DNA from: Heyndrickxia sporothermodurans
GTDB lineage: Bacteria > Bacillota > Bacilli > Bacillales > Bacillaceae_C
Direction of reading: 5' to 3'
DNA: 64,000 nucleotides
NCBI GenBank assembly: GCA_016756695.1
Contig: CP066701.1
Coordinates: forward strand, 2,872,001 to 2,936,000
In this document: piece after piece, positions 8,779 through 18,000 of the stretch
Numbering within the stretch: position 1 is the stretch's first letter
Layout: each line of letters opens with the position of its first letter
Position numbers and translations under genes: made by a program
The notes under the pieces: generated by a model
Databases searched by the model: none
Told to the model about the DNA's origin: nothing
Seen by the model: only the letters and a program-made list of their open reading frames with translations

Positions 8779-8928
8779 TTGAAAAAACAAGATCGTGAAA
8801 AAGAAATTATTTATAATGAGCAAGGCATCAATCAAACAACCAATCAAATTATGGGAGCGTATGCGAGCGGTGTGGTTGACCAACCAGATGGACAATTTCA
8901 CATTTATGATCAAGATGAGGAAGCATAG
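8779..8928 (+). CDS. Small acidic hypothetical protein (49 aa), possibly DUF4025-like
   Basis: A TTG-started 49-codon gene with a good ribosome site (GGAAGGGGG, about 7 bases upstream). The product is hydrophilic and acidic, with a central NQIMGAYASGVVDQ segment and a C-terminal DQDEEA. The central part resembles the QVSDAYMEGTID-like core I associate with the small Bacillus DUF4025 (YozP) family, but this is a weak resemblance from memory. It ends just before a strong bidirectional terminator, which supports it as a real transcription unit. Confidence 0.6.
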   Translation: MKKQDREKEIIYNEQGINQTTNQIMGAYASGVVDQPDGQFHIYDQDEEA

Positions 8929-8938
8929 AAGGTAAAAA

Positions 8939-8966
8939 AGAGGAATCAGCAATTGCTGATTCCTCT
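8939..8966. terminator. Bidirectional terminator, perfect 28-bp palindrome
   Basis: AGAGGAATCAGCAA is followed directly by its exact reverse complement. A six-base A-run on the left makes a T-tract for the minus-strand peptidase gene, and a moderate T-rich stretch lies to the right. It separates two convergent genes. Confidence 0.85.
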
Positions 8967-8968
8967 AA

Positions 8969-10066
8969 TTATTTCACAATTTGCAATGATTTTGGATAGG
9001 CGGTTAAAATTTCAACTCCGTCTTTAGTCACGAACACATCATCTTCGATACGAACCCCTACTACATTTGGTACATAAATTCCAGGCTCAATTGTGAACAC
9101 CATTCCTTCTTGAATGAGTAGTTCATTGGTGTTTGTTATGGAAGGATATTCATGCACACCAATTCCTAACCCATGGCCAAGTCGGTGTGGAAAATAATCT
9201 CCATACCCGGCGTCAGAAATAATATTTCTCGCAATCATATCTAATTCCTTTGCTGTTATTCCAGGCTTAACTGCTTTAATTGCTTCCTCTTCCGCTTGCA
9301 AAACGATATTGTAAATTTTTTCTTGGTCGTCATTTGTATGATCATAGGCTACTGTACGGGTAATATCAGAGCAGTATCCTTCATAAACGACACCTAAATC
9401 AAATAGGACTAAATCGCCTTTTTTAATTTTTGTTAAGCCGGGGTTCCCATGGGGAGAAGCGGCATTTGTACCAGTTAGCACCATTGTTGAAAAGGACATC
9501 TCAGAAATTCCTTTTTTCTTTAATTCGTACTCAATAGCTGCAATAATATCTAGTTCGGTTTTTCCTTCTTTTATTTCGTTAACACCAACTTGCACAGCAA
9601 AATCCGCGAATTCAGCTGCTTTTTTCAGGATTTCCTTTTCCTTCTCATCTTTAATTAAACGCAATTGACGAAGCTTTGCTTCTGCTGCAACGAATTTCGC
9701 ACCATTAAAATGTTGAAGTAATAACTCATATCTTTCAATATTCATATGCTCTTTTTCTACCGCGATTGTTTGAATCTCATTTGTCCGTTTTTTAACTTGC
9801 TTTTCAAGTACTTCCCAAGGATTATCAGTATCTGAGCATCCAATGATTTCGTATTCCCAACCCGACGCTTTCGCATCAGTTACATCAAGTGCCGGGCAGA
9901 TCATAAATGGTTCCTGATTTGGGAAAACAGCAATGCCAAGTAATCGCTCATGAGGATCACTTAGAAAACCACTGAAATAAAAAACATTTTCAGGGGCGGT
10001 GACAAATGCAAAATCAATCGTTTCTTGTTGTAGCCAACTAGTTAATTCTTGTAGTCTTTTGTTCAT
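8969..10066 (-). CDS. M24-family Xaa-Pro peptidase (PepQ/YkvY-like)
   Basis: A 365-residue metallopeptidase with the creatinase-type N-terminal domain (about residues 1-125) and the pita-bread catalytic domain. All five dinuclear metal ligands are seen: the two Asp in LFDLGVVYEGYCSDITR, the His of HRLGHGLGIG, the Glu of TIEPGIY and the Glu of RIEDDV. It releases N-terminal residues linked to proline or cleaves Xaa-Pro dipeptides in the cytoplasm. Closest in type to B. subtilis PapB (YkvY), though that gene is not at this locus there. Start ATG with an AGGAG-like site; divergent from ytkL. Confidence 0.9.
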   Translation of the reverse strand: MNKRLQELTSWLQQETIDFAFVTAPENVFYFSGFLSDPHERLLGIAVFPNQEPFMICPALDVTDAKASGWEYEIIGCSDTDNPWEVLEKQVKKRTNEIQTIAVEKEHMNIERYELLLQHFNGAKFVAAEAKLRQLRLIKDEKEKEILKKAAEFADFAVQVGVNEIKEGKTELDIIAAIEYELKKKGISEMSFSTMVLTGTNAASPHGNPGLTKIKKGDLVLFDLGVVYEGYCSDITRTVAYDHTNDDQEKIYNIVLQAEEEAIKAVKPGITAKELDMIARNIISDAGYGDYFPHRLGHGLGIGVHEYPSITNTNELLIQEGMVFTIEPGIYVPNVVGVRIEDDVFVTKDGVEILTAYPKSLQIVK

Positions 10067-10261
10067 TTTTTTTCATCTCCTAATTGGGTATATATAAAGA
10101 ATATCAGAATATACCTATCGTTTCTAATTTCTAGTATGGAAAACAAATAAAAATTACTTTTAAACAGATACCAAAAGGGGTATTTTGTATTGGAAAGAGG
10201 AGTTTTGGATTTTATATTGAATATGGTTGATAAACAATTTTTTTAAAAGGAGAGATAAAAA

Positions 10262-10942
10262 ATGAAAGTATCTTATCATGGACACTCTATAGTAAAGGTA
10301 GAAACAAACGGAAAAACAATTCTGTTTGATCCGTTTATTAATGGTAATTCTCAAACTGATTTAAAAGTCGAGGAAGAGAAGCCTGATTATATTATTTTAA
10401 CCCACGGTCATAACGATCATGTAGGTGATACTGTGCAAATTGCAAAACAAAGCGGAGCAGTAGTTATTGCTAATAATGAAATTGCAGATTATTTAAGCTG
10501 GCAAGGTTTAAACACCCATCCGATGCATATTGGAGGATCTTTTGAATTTGAATTCGGTAAGGTGAAGTTAACCCCTGCATTTCATGGCTCAGCATTAGTC
10601 ACAGAAAATCAAGAGATTATTTATTTAGGAATGCCAACAGGTGTGTTGCTAATGGTTGAAGGGAAAACGATTTACCATGCAGGTGATACAGGATTGTTTT
10701 CCGATATGAAATTAATCGGAGAGCTTCACCCCATTGATCTAGCGTTTTTACCAATTGGTGATAACTTTACGATGGGACCGGAAGATGCTGCAATCGCTGC
10801 AAAATTTTTAAATGCCAAAACCGTTGTACCGATTCATTACAATACCTTTCCATTAATTAAGAAAGACCCACATCAATTCATTGATTTACTCGAAAAGAAA
10901 AATGGCAAGGTAATGAGTGCGGGTGAATTTATTGAATTATAA
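10262..10942 (+). CDS. ytkL: UPF0173 metallo-beta-lactamase-fold hydrolase YtkL
   Basis: A 226-residue metal-dependent hydrolase of the UPF0173 family. The metal-binding HGHNDH motif (in [12 protein letters not shown], about residues 48-58), the later FHG, HAGDTG and the C-terminal PIHYNTFP histidine are present. Substrate unknown; the family is related to UlaG-type lactonases. AAGGAGAG lies before the ATG. Terminated by the hairpin at 10951. Confidence 0.92.
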   Translation: MKVSYHGHSIVKVETNGKTILFDPFINGNSQTDLKVEEEKPDYIILTHGHNDHVGDTVQIAKQSGAVVIANNEIADYLSWQGLNTHPMHIGGSFEFEFGKVKLTPAFHGSALVTENQEIIYLGMPTGVLLMVEGKTIYHAGDTGLFSDMKLIGELHPIDLAFLPIGDNFTMGPEDAAIAAKFLNAKTVVPIHYNTFPLIKKDPHQFIDLLEKKNGKVMSAGEFIEL

Positions 10943-10950
10943 CGAAAATG

Positions 10951-10981
10951 ATACATCTGTTTAAAAGCAGATGTATTTTTG
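10951..10981 (+). terminator. Terminator of ytkL
   Basis: Stem ATACATCTG with CAGATGTAT, 8-base loop, T5 tract. Confidence 0.82.
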
Positions 10982-11040
10982 TGTTGGAATTCAATATAAG
11001 AGCATACAATAATACAAGCTTAAATACTGGAGGGAGTCCA

Positions 11041-11277
11041 ATGAAAAATAGATATTTACTATGTATCTTATTAACCGCATTAATGCTCTATTATGCTTTA
11101 CCTCATTTAGCTTTTTCTGTTCAACATGAGGCCGGTATTTTTTCCATTGCTTGGCTTGGTTTAGCTTTGCTTGTTTTTGCCGGCAATCTTACAGCGTGGC
11201 TTTATGCACCGAAAAAACAGCGAGCAAATAAAAATGTAGATAAACCGTTACCAAAACGTGTAAAGTCACATAATTAA
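11041..11277 (+). CDS. Small two-helix membrane protein, hypothetical
   Basis: A 78-residue protein beginning at ATG 11041 behind a strong GGAGGG site. Two hydrophobic segments (about residues 4-25 and 32-55) are followed by a strongly basic tail (KKQRANKN, PKRVKSHN), so the C-terminus probably lies in the cytoplasm. I do not recognise the family. It sits between the ytkL terminator and ytoI, about 80 bp from the latter. Confidence 0.6.
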   Translation: MKNRYLLCILLTALMLYYALPHLAFSVQHEAGIFSIAWLGLALLVFAGNLTAWLYAPKKQRANKNVDKPLPKRVKSHN

Positions 11278-11359
11278 GGAAGAGTCGTTAATAATTGAAT
11301 TGTCAGGCTCCTCACCTTATAATAAATCTAACGAAAAAGTCGCGAAAAGGGTGAAGAGC

Positions 11360-12673
11360 TTGGCAACTAAACATGAACAAATACTTGAATACATCGATCA
11401 CCTCCCCATTGGAGAGAAAATTTCCGTAAGACAAATTGCCAAGGCTTTAAATGTGAGTGAAGGAACGGCATATAGAGCAATTAAAGATGCTGAAAATAAA
11501 GGCTATGTTAGTACAATTGAACGAGTAGGTACGATTAGGATTGAAAGTAAGAAAAAGAATAATATTGAAAAACTGACATTTGCGGAGATTGTAAATATTA
11601 TCGATGGACAGGTGCTTGGAGGGAAAAAAGGGTTACATAAAACATTAACTAAATTTGTTATCGGTGCAATGAAGCTGGAAGCGATGATGAAATACACGGG
11701 TGCAGGGAATCTATTAATCGTTGGAAATCGGACGAAAGCCCATGAACTGGCGCTTAGAGCGGGAGCAGCTGTGTTGATCACCGGTGGCTTTGATACTGAG
11801 GACGAGGTGAAAAAGCTGGCGGATGAATTAGAATTGCCGATTTTGACTACCAGCTATGATACGTTTACTGTTGCAACGATGATTAATCGTGCGATTTATG
11901 ATCAATTAATTAAAAAGGAAATTATTTTAGTAGAAGATATTTTTACCCCAATAGACCAAACAGCTTATTTAACGATTCACGATCAAATAAGCACATGGTA
12001 TGAAAAAAATAGAATCACTTCCCATAGCCGCTTTCCAGTTGTTGATCAAGGAATGAAAGTCGTTGGAATGGTCACTTCAAAAGATATAATAGAATTTGAT
12101 CAGCACTTTACGATTGAAAAAGTAATGACAAAAAATCCGATATCCGTAGGTTTAAAGACAAGCGTGACTTCTGCTGCACATATGATGATCTGGGAGGGGA
12201 TAGAGGTACTTCCGGTTGTTGATGACTATTATCGCTTATTTGGGATTATAAGCAGGCAGGATGTATTGAAGGCGCTGCAAATGACGCAACGACAGCCTCA
12301 AGTTGGTGAAACGATTGATGATATTATTACTACACAAATAGAGACAGCTGCTGAAACTGCAGAAAGAGAAAGTTATTTTTTTGAGGTTACTCCACAAATG
12401 ACGAATCCGCTTGGAACAATTTCATATGGCGTTTTTACTACGCTTGTATATGAAGCGGCAACCCGAAAATTGAAGAAGCAAAAAAAGGGTGATATCGTTA
12501 TTGAAAATATGACGATTTATTTTATCAAACCCGTTCAAATTGAAAGTACAATCGAAGTTGTTCCTACGATTCTCGAAGCGGGGAGAAAGTTTGGGAAAAT
12601 TGATGTAGAAGTATTTAATCAAGGCCAGCTCGTCGGAAAAGCATTGTTAATGTGTCAATTAATAGATAAATAA
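11360..12673 (+). CDS. ytoI: CBS-domain regulator-like protein YtoI (HTH-DRTGG-CBS-hotdog)
   Basis: A 437-residue multidomain protein: N-terminal helix-turn-helix (residues 1-65, RQIAKALNVSEGTAYRAIK), a DRTGG domain (about 75-190), two CBS domains (about 195-310) and a C-terminal hotdog-fold domain (about 335-437). CBS pairs usually bind adenine nucleotides, and hotdog domains often bind acyl-CoA, so a metabolite-sensing DNA-binding role is inferred but unproven. I chose TTG 11360 (MATKHEQIL), with AGGGTGA 8 bases upstream, over a TTG 20 codons earlier that lacks a ribosome site; this matches the B. subtilis N-terminus. Confidence 0.88.
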   Translation: MATKHEQILEYIDHLPIGEKISVRQIAKALNVSEGTAYRAIKDAENKGYVSTIERVGTIRIESKKKNNIEKLTFAEIVNIIDGQVLGGKKGLHKTLTKFVIGAMKLEAMMKYTGAGNLLIVGNRTKAHELALRAGAAVLITGGFDTEDEVKKLADELELPILTTSYDTFTVATMINRAIYDQLIKKEIILVEDIFTPIDQTAYLTIHDQISTWYEKNRITSHSRFPVVDQGMKVVGMVTSKDIIEFDQHFTIEKVMTKNPISVGLKTSVTSAAHMMIWEGIEVLPVVDDYYRLFGIISRQDVLKALQMTQRQPQVGETIDDIITTQIETAAETAERESYFFEVTPQMTNPLGTISYGVFTTLVYEAATRKLKKQKKGDIVIENMTIYFIKPVQIESTIEVVPTILEAGRKFGKIDVEVFNQGQLVGKALLMCQLIDK

Positions 12674-12698
12674 AAAAAGCCATTCATTGGCTTTTTTA
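12674..12698 (+). terminator. Terminator of ytoI
   Basis: Stem AAAAGCCA with TGGCTTTT and a five-base loop. It separates ytoI from the convergent ytpI. Confidence 0.82.
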
Positions 12699-12702
12699 TT
12701 AA

Positions 12703-13008
12703 TTAATGTTGTTTCATTTCTTCTAATTCTTTAATAACGTATGGTCGGTAAAATCGCAGTGATTTTATTCCGGCCCAAACGCTAAAGAAGCCTAGGATAA
12801 TAAAAATTGCACCGATAATATAGGTAATAGTTGATGGATGAAGAAACAATTGATTAATACCGAATAAACCAACGAAAAGTCCTAATGAAATCCCTGATTT
12901 TCCTGATAAATATTTTCGCTCCATTGGCAATGGGCTTCTTACAAATTTTATTTTATAGAATACATAGAATGACAATGATAATATAATGAAAAACACTACT
13001 ATAGGCAA
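12703..13008 (-). CDS. ytpI: Membrane protein YtpI
   Basis: A 101-residue protein with three hydrophobic segments (about residues 2-18, 36-55 and 62-83), of the YtpI family. I chose TTG at 13008 because GGAGGG lies 6 bases upstream and the product then begins MPIVVFF like the B. subtilis protein; an ATG ten codons earlier places that GGAGGG inside the coding region. Function unknown. It is divergent from nrnA with about 100 bp between. Confidence 0.82.
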   Translation of the reverse strand: MPIVVFFIILSLSFYVFYKIKFVRSPLPMERKYLSGKSGISLGLFVGLFGINQLFLHPSTITYIIGAIFIILGFFSVWAGIKSLRFYRPYVIKELEEMKQH

Positions 13009-13111
13009 AATGTTCCCTCCAAATATAATATTCAACATTGTTTACATTGTAACGAGTTTTATATGAAAAAGCTACAAAGTTAATATGACAAATTAAAGAA
13101 GGTGTGAACTT

Positions 13112-14047
13112 ATGAAGGATAAAATACTAGAAACAATAAAACAATATGAGACAATTATTGTTCATCGCCATGTTCGCCCAGACCCGGATGCTTACGGGTC
13201 ACAAGGGGGACTAGTCGAAATTTTGCGTACCTCCTTTCCAAATAAACAAGTGTATGCTGTTGGTAAGCCCGATCCTTCACTTGAGTTTTTAAAAAAACTC
13301 GATGTAATCTCGGATGAAACCTTTCATGGAGCACTCGTTATTGTTTGTGATACGGCAAATGAAGAAAGAATATGTGATCGTCGCTATTCTTTAGGTGATA
13401 AGCTAATTAAAATTGATCATCACCCGAACGAAGATGCTTATGGTGATCTACTTTGGGTAGATACGACGGCATCATCTGTGAGTGAAATGATTTACGATTT
13501 CTATTTATTTGGTGCTGATAAAGGGCTGAAAATGAATGATGAAGCAGCACGATTGATTTATGGTGGTATCGTTGGGGATACGGGAAGATTTTTATACCCT
13601 AGCACAACGCAAAAAACATTTGATTACGCAGGGGAGTTAATCAAATATTCGTTCGATCGAAATGAATTATATGACAAATTGTATGAGCTAGATCCAAAAG
13701 TGATTAAATTACAAGGATATGTTTTGCAAAACTTTAAAATGTTTGAAGATGGTGCGGCAGTTGTGAAACTAAGTGCGGACATTCTTAAACAATTTGAAGT
13801 CATTCCTTCAGAAGCCTCATTACTTGTAAGTTCATTAGGGAATGTCCGAGGAATGAAAGCGTGGTGCTTCTTTATTGAAGAAGAGGACCAAATTAGGGTT
13901 CGATTACGCTCAAAAGGACCAGTTATCAACCAAATTGCAAAAAAATATAATGGCGGGGGCCATCCATTGGCTGCAGGTGCCTCTATTTATTCTTGGGATG
14001 AAGCCGAACATGTAATAAACGATTTAAAGGCTGTTTGCAAAGACTAG
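13112..14047 (+). CDS. nrnA: Oligoribonuclease / pAp phosphatase NrnA
   Basis: A 311-residue DHH/DHHA1 phosphoesterase that degrades 2-5 nucleotide RNAs and dephosphorylates 3'-phosphoadenosine 5'-phosphate. Metal-binding motifs are HRHVRPDPDAYGS (about 18-30), CDTAN, DHHPNED and a C-terminal GGGHPLAAGA in the DHHA1 domain. Length is normal. AGAAGG-GTG type ribosome site upstream of the ATG. It shares the hairpin at 14041 with the convergent ytrI. Confidence 0.95.
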   Translation: MKDKILETIKQYETIIVHRHVRPDPDAYGSQGGLVEILRTSFPNKQVYAVGKPDPSLEFLKKLDVISDETFHGALVIVCDTANEERICDRRYSLGDKLIKIDHHPNEDAYGDLLWVDTTASSVSEMIYDFYLFGADKGLKMNDEAARLIYGGIVGDTGRFLYPSTTQKTFDYAGELIKYSFDRNELYDKLYELDPKVIKLQGYVLQNFKMFEDGAAVVKLSADILKQFEVIPSEASLLVSSLGNVRGMKAWCFFIEEEDQIRVRLRSKGPVINQIAKKYNGGGHPLAAGASIYSWDEAEHVINDLKAVCKD

Positions 14048-14068
14048 AGTTTATGCTCTAGTCTCTTT
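14041..14068. terminator. Bidirectional terminator nrnA / ytrI
   Basis: Perfect 9-bp stem AGACTAGAG with CTCTAGTCT, six-base loop, overlapping the nrnA stop codon; T-rich flank on the plus side. Confidence 0.75.
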
Positions 14069-14567
14069 AATTCAGCCTTAATTCGAGTTCGATACTAATC
14101 GTTGTGTAAAAAATCATTGATTTTATGACATATCTATATGGACGATTATTAAATTTTACTGTCTTATTTTCAATTGCTTTTATTATTAACTCTTTATTTT
14201 TAACTGTATTGTTTAAGTCATTTGCAATTAATGATTTCAAGTCTTCCTTCACCTTATTCTCCGCTTCAATTTTACTTTGTAAATCGATATTATACTTTTC
14301 AAAGTCTGTTATTTTCACTTGTACATTTTGAATAATTAAGAGCTCCGCATTTTTTCGATTTAACTCTTTATACTCATCTTGCCAAATTTTTATGTCTTGT
14401 TTTAAATTATCGATTGTTTCTTGTTGGAATTTTATTTTCTTTGCATGTTTTTCCTGCATAACACCATACATAAATAAAAAGACAAGCCAACTAATACAGC
14501 CGCCGATAACGATGCCGGCAATGAATCTTTGCCATGAAGGACGATGATACAATGGTGGAATTCTCAT
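14067..14567 (-). CDS. ytrI: Sporulation membrane protein YtrI
   Basis: A 166-residue protein with one N-terminal membrane segment (about residues 15-37) and a long coiled-coil-like region (about 40-120, rich in K, E, Q and N), then a beta-rich tail. This matches YtrI, needed for efficient sporulation in B. subtilis and made in the mother cell with YtrH. Start ATG 14567 is chosen because GGAGG lies about 7 bases upstream; it overlaps the ytrH stop as ATGA, so the pair is translationally coupled. Confidence 0.85.
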   Translation of the reverse strand: MRIPPLYHRPSWQRFIAGIVIGGCISWLVFLFMYGVMQEKHAKKIKFQQETIDNLKQDIKIWQDEYKELNRKNAELLIIQNVQVKITDFEKYNIDLQSKIEAENKVKEDLKSLIANDLNNTVKNKELIIKAIENKTVKFNNRPYRYVIKSMIFYTTISIELELRLN

Positions 14568-14899
14568 TGGATTTCCTCCTGTGTTAACCATAGTATGATA
14601 AGCGCTGCAGTATTCGCCCCTCCCATTGCCGATAAGATTAATAGAAATTGTTTAAATAAATCTTTGATTTCTCCATTCAAAAAGCCTTTTTCAAAGCTAT
14701 ATACTGTATCAAATGTCCCGCCGATGGCTGCAATAATGGCCCAAATCCGCAAATTTTTTGAAATCTTCGTAATCCCCGTTAAAACTTGTTCTCCAGTGAT
14801 AAATGTTGCCAAGCCGGCCCCAATTAAAGACCCGCCTATCATTACACCGAAGGCGATAAAAAAACTATTAAAAAAGGCAGGGAAGAATGCTTCGTCCAT
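14564..14899 (-). CDS. ytrH: Sporulation membrane protein YtrH
   Basis: A 111-residue membrane protein with at least three hydrophobic segments; the IGGSLIGAGLATFITGEQ and AAIGGTFDTVYSFEKG stretches are conserved in YtrH. In B. subtilis ytrH is a SigE-dependent sporulation gene. I chose ATG 14899 (MDEAFFPAF), preceded by GGAGTGA, over an ATG nine codons upstream. First gene of the ytrH-ytrI pair. The T-rich 170 bp before dnaE contains the divergent promoters; no SigE boxes could be fixed with confidence. Confidence 0.87.
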   Translation of the reverse strand: MDEAFFPAFFNSFFIAFGVMIGGSLIGAGLATFITGEQVLTGITKISKNLRIWAIIAAIGGTFDTVYSFEKGFLNGEIKDLFKQFLLILSAMGGANTAALIILWLTQEEIQ

Positions 14900-15069
14900 T
14901 GAAATCACTCCAAACTGTATAACCATTCACTATTAATATATATGGGACAACTAACGCTGATATGTAATGGAATCCGAAAAAATAAAAGTTAATATGGGAA
15001 CATATTTTCTTTTTTTTAATGGAGGTCTTATAATATGAATAAAGATTTCAATTGAAAGGTGGGAAGAGA

Positions 15070-18000
15070 ATGTCATTTGTCCATTTACAAATAACAACTG
15101 CATATAGCTTATTATCTAGCACTATCTCAATTAAAAAACTAGTTGAAAAAGCTAAAGAGCTTCAATATCATACATTGGCTATTACCGATCGAAATGTACT
15201 TTACGGTGTCATTCCGTTTTATAAAGAATGTATAAAAAATCAGATTAAGCCAATTATCGGATTAACAATAGATGTTATCAGTGAAATGGATAAAGAAACA
15301 TCTTATCCACTCGTTCTATTAGCTAAAAATACAACGGGATATAATAATTTATTAAAACTTTCAAGTACAGTCCAAACAAAATCACCAAATGGTATTCCGA
15401 TAAAATGGTTAAAAGGGTACCATAAAGGGTTATTTGGCTTTACACCCGGAATAAATGGCGAAATTGAACAGTATTTATTGCGCGGAGAAGAAGAAAAAGC
15501 TGAAAAAATCGCAACTATTTTTAAAAATATTTTTGAAGAGGATTCTTTCTATTTTTCTATACAGAATCATCAGCTTCCTGAAGAAAAGATAATAGAAGAA
15601 AAGCTCGTTCACCTTTCAAAAAAATGCAAGATAAAACTTATCGTTACGAATGATGTGCAATATTTGGAAAAGAGTGACAGCTTTAGTCATGAATGCTTAC
15701 TTGCTATCAATGAAAATAAGAAACTTAGTGATGATGATCGAAAAAAACTTCCTTCAGAAGAATATGATTTGAAAGATAAACAAAGTATGGTTGAAGCGTT
15801 CTCCGAACATATAAACGCATTAGAAAATACAGTACTTGTAGCAAATTCGTGTCAATTACAAATTGAAATGGGGAGAAAACTTCTTCCAAAATTCCCATTA
15901 CCACCGGGAGAAACCTCTGACCAAGCATTAAAGGAATACTGTGAACAGGGATTGCGAGAAAGATTTGATCACCCAGAACCGATTTATTGGGAACGTTTAT
16001 CTTATGAATTAACGATAATTAATCAAATGAAATTTAGTGATTATTTCCTTATTGTTTCGGATTTTATGAAATTTGCCCGTAATAACGGAATATTAACTGG
16101 TCCTGGACGAGGTTCAGCAGCTGGCTCTCTTGTCGCCTATGTATTAAAAATTACGAATGTCGACCCAATTGAACACGACTTACTTTTTGAACGTTTTTTA
16201 AATCCTGAGCGAATTACAATGCCTGATATTGATATTGATTTTCCTGATCATCGCCGGGATGAGGTCATACAATATGTAACTGAAAAGTACGGGCAGTTAC
16301 ATGTAGCACAAATAATTACATTTGGAACATTTGCCGCTAAGGCTGCAGCAAGAGATGTCGCTAGGGTATTTGGCTTTAATACAAAGGAATTAGAGCAATT
16401 GTCAAGGATGATACCCAGTAAACTCGGTATAACATTAAAACAAGCGTTTAAGGAATCAAAGAAACTACAGGAATTTGTTGGAGAATCTGAATTACATCAA
16501 AAACTTTTTCAAACAGCATTAAAAATTGAAGGAATTCCACGTCATGTTTCAACACACGCAGCGGGTGTCGTCATCAGTGAAGAACCGCTAGTTAACCTTA
16601 TCCCCATCCAAGATGGACATACAGGTAGTTATTTAACACAATATCCAATGGACATCTTAGAAGAGATTGGCTTATTAAAGATGGATTTTCTAGGACTGCG
16701 AAATTTATCATTAATTGAACGGATAGTAGCGAGTATTCAAAAAGGTACAGGCAGTAAAATAAATATCGATCAAATTCCTTTAGATGATGAAAAGACCTAT
16801 CAATTATTAAGTGAAGGAAACACAACGGGTATTTTCCAGTTAGAATCGGAAGGGATGCGAAGTGTTTTAAAAAGGTTAAAACCAACTGATTTTGAGGATA
16901 TTGTCGCAGTTAATGCGCTTTACCGTCCCGGTCCAATGGAAAATATCCCTTTATACATTGATCGAAAACATGGAAAAGAAATGATACAGTATCCACATCA
17001 AGATTTAGAACCAATTCTAAAGAAAACGTATGGCGTTATCATATACCAGGAGCAAATTATGCAAATTGCCTCAAGAATGGCTGGTTTTTCGTTAGGAGAA
17101 GCGGATTTACTTCGAAGGGCTGTAAGTAAAAAGAAGAAAGATGTGCTAGATCAGGAAAGGATTCATTTTGTAAAAGGGGCTATTAATAATGGTTATAACG
17201 AGAAAACAGCCAATGAAATATACGATTTAATTGTCCGATTTGCTAACTATGGATTTAACCGAAGCCATGCTGTTGCCTATAGCTTTATCGCATACCAACT
17301 CGCATATTTAAAAGCTCATTTCCCGCTATATTTTATGGCTTCATTATTAACATCAGCTATTGGAAATGCAGATAAGATTGCACAATATATACGAGAAGCG
17401 AAACAGATGAATATTCAAGTGCTTCCACCATCTATTAACAAAAGTCATTATTTTTTTAAAGTGGAAAAAGGTTCCATCCTTTTTAGTTTAGCGGCGATAA
17501 AAGGGCTAGGTGGTGTAGCACTAAAAGATATTTTACATGCAAGAGCATCGAAGCCTTTTAGTGATTTATTCGACTTTTGCATTCGAACGACACATCTTTC
17601 TATTAATCGGAAAACGATTGAAAATCTAGTGTTTTCCGGAGCGTTTGATGAGTTTCAGGTTGATCGTGCAACACTTTTGGCAAGTATTGATGTAGCCTTG
17701 CAACATGCTGAACTCGTCAATCCAAGTGACAATATGGAAGACTTATTTTCTGATGATGAATTTTTTCAAATTAAACCAAAGTATGTGGAAATGGAACCAA
17801 TTAGTATTATCGATAAACTTTCTTTTGAAAAACAAGTACTCGGACTGTATTTATCAGACCACCCTATTCGTCCATTTCAAGATTTAATTAACAATTATAC
17901 GAATGACACGATAATTTCTATTTCTAATCATCAAAAACACGTGAAACTAGGAGTTTACTTAAATGAAGTAAAAACCATCCGTACAAAAAAAGGGGAACAA

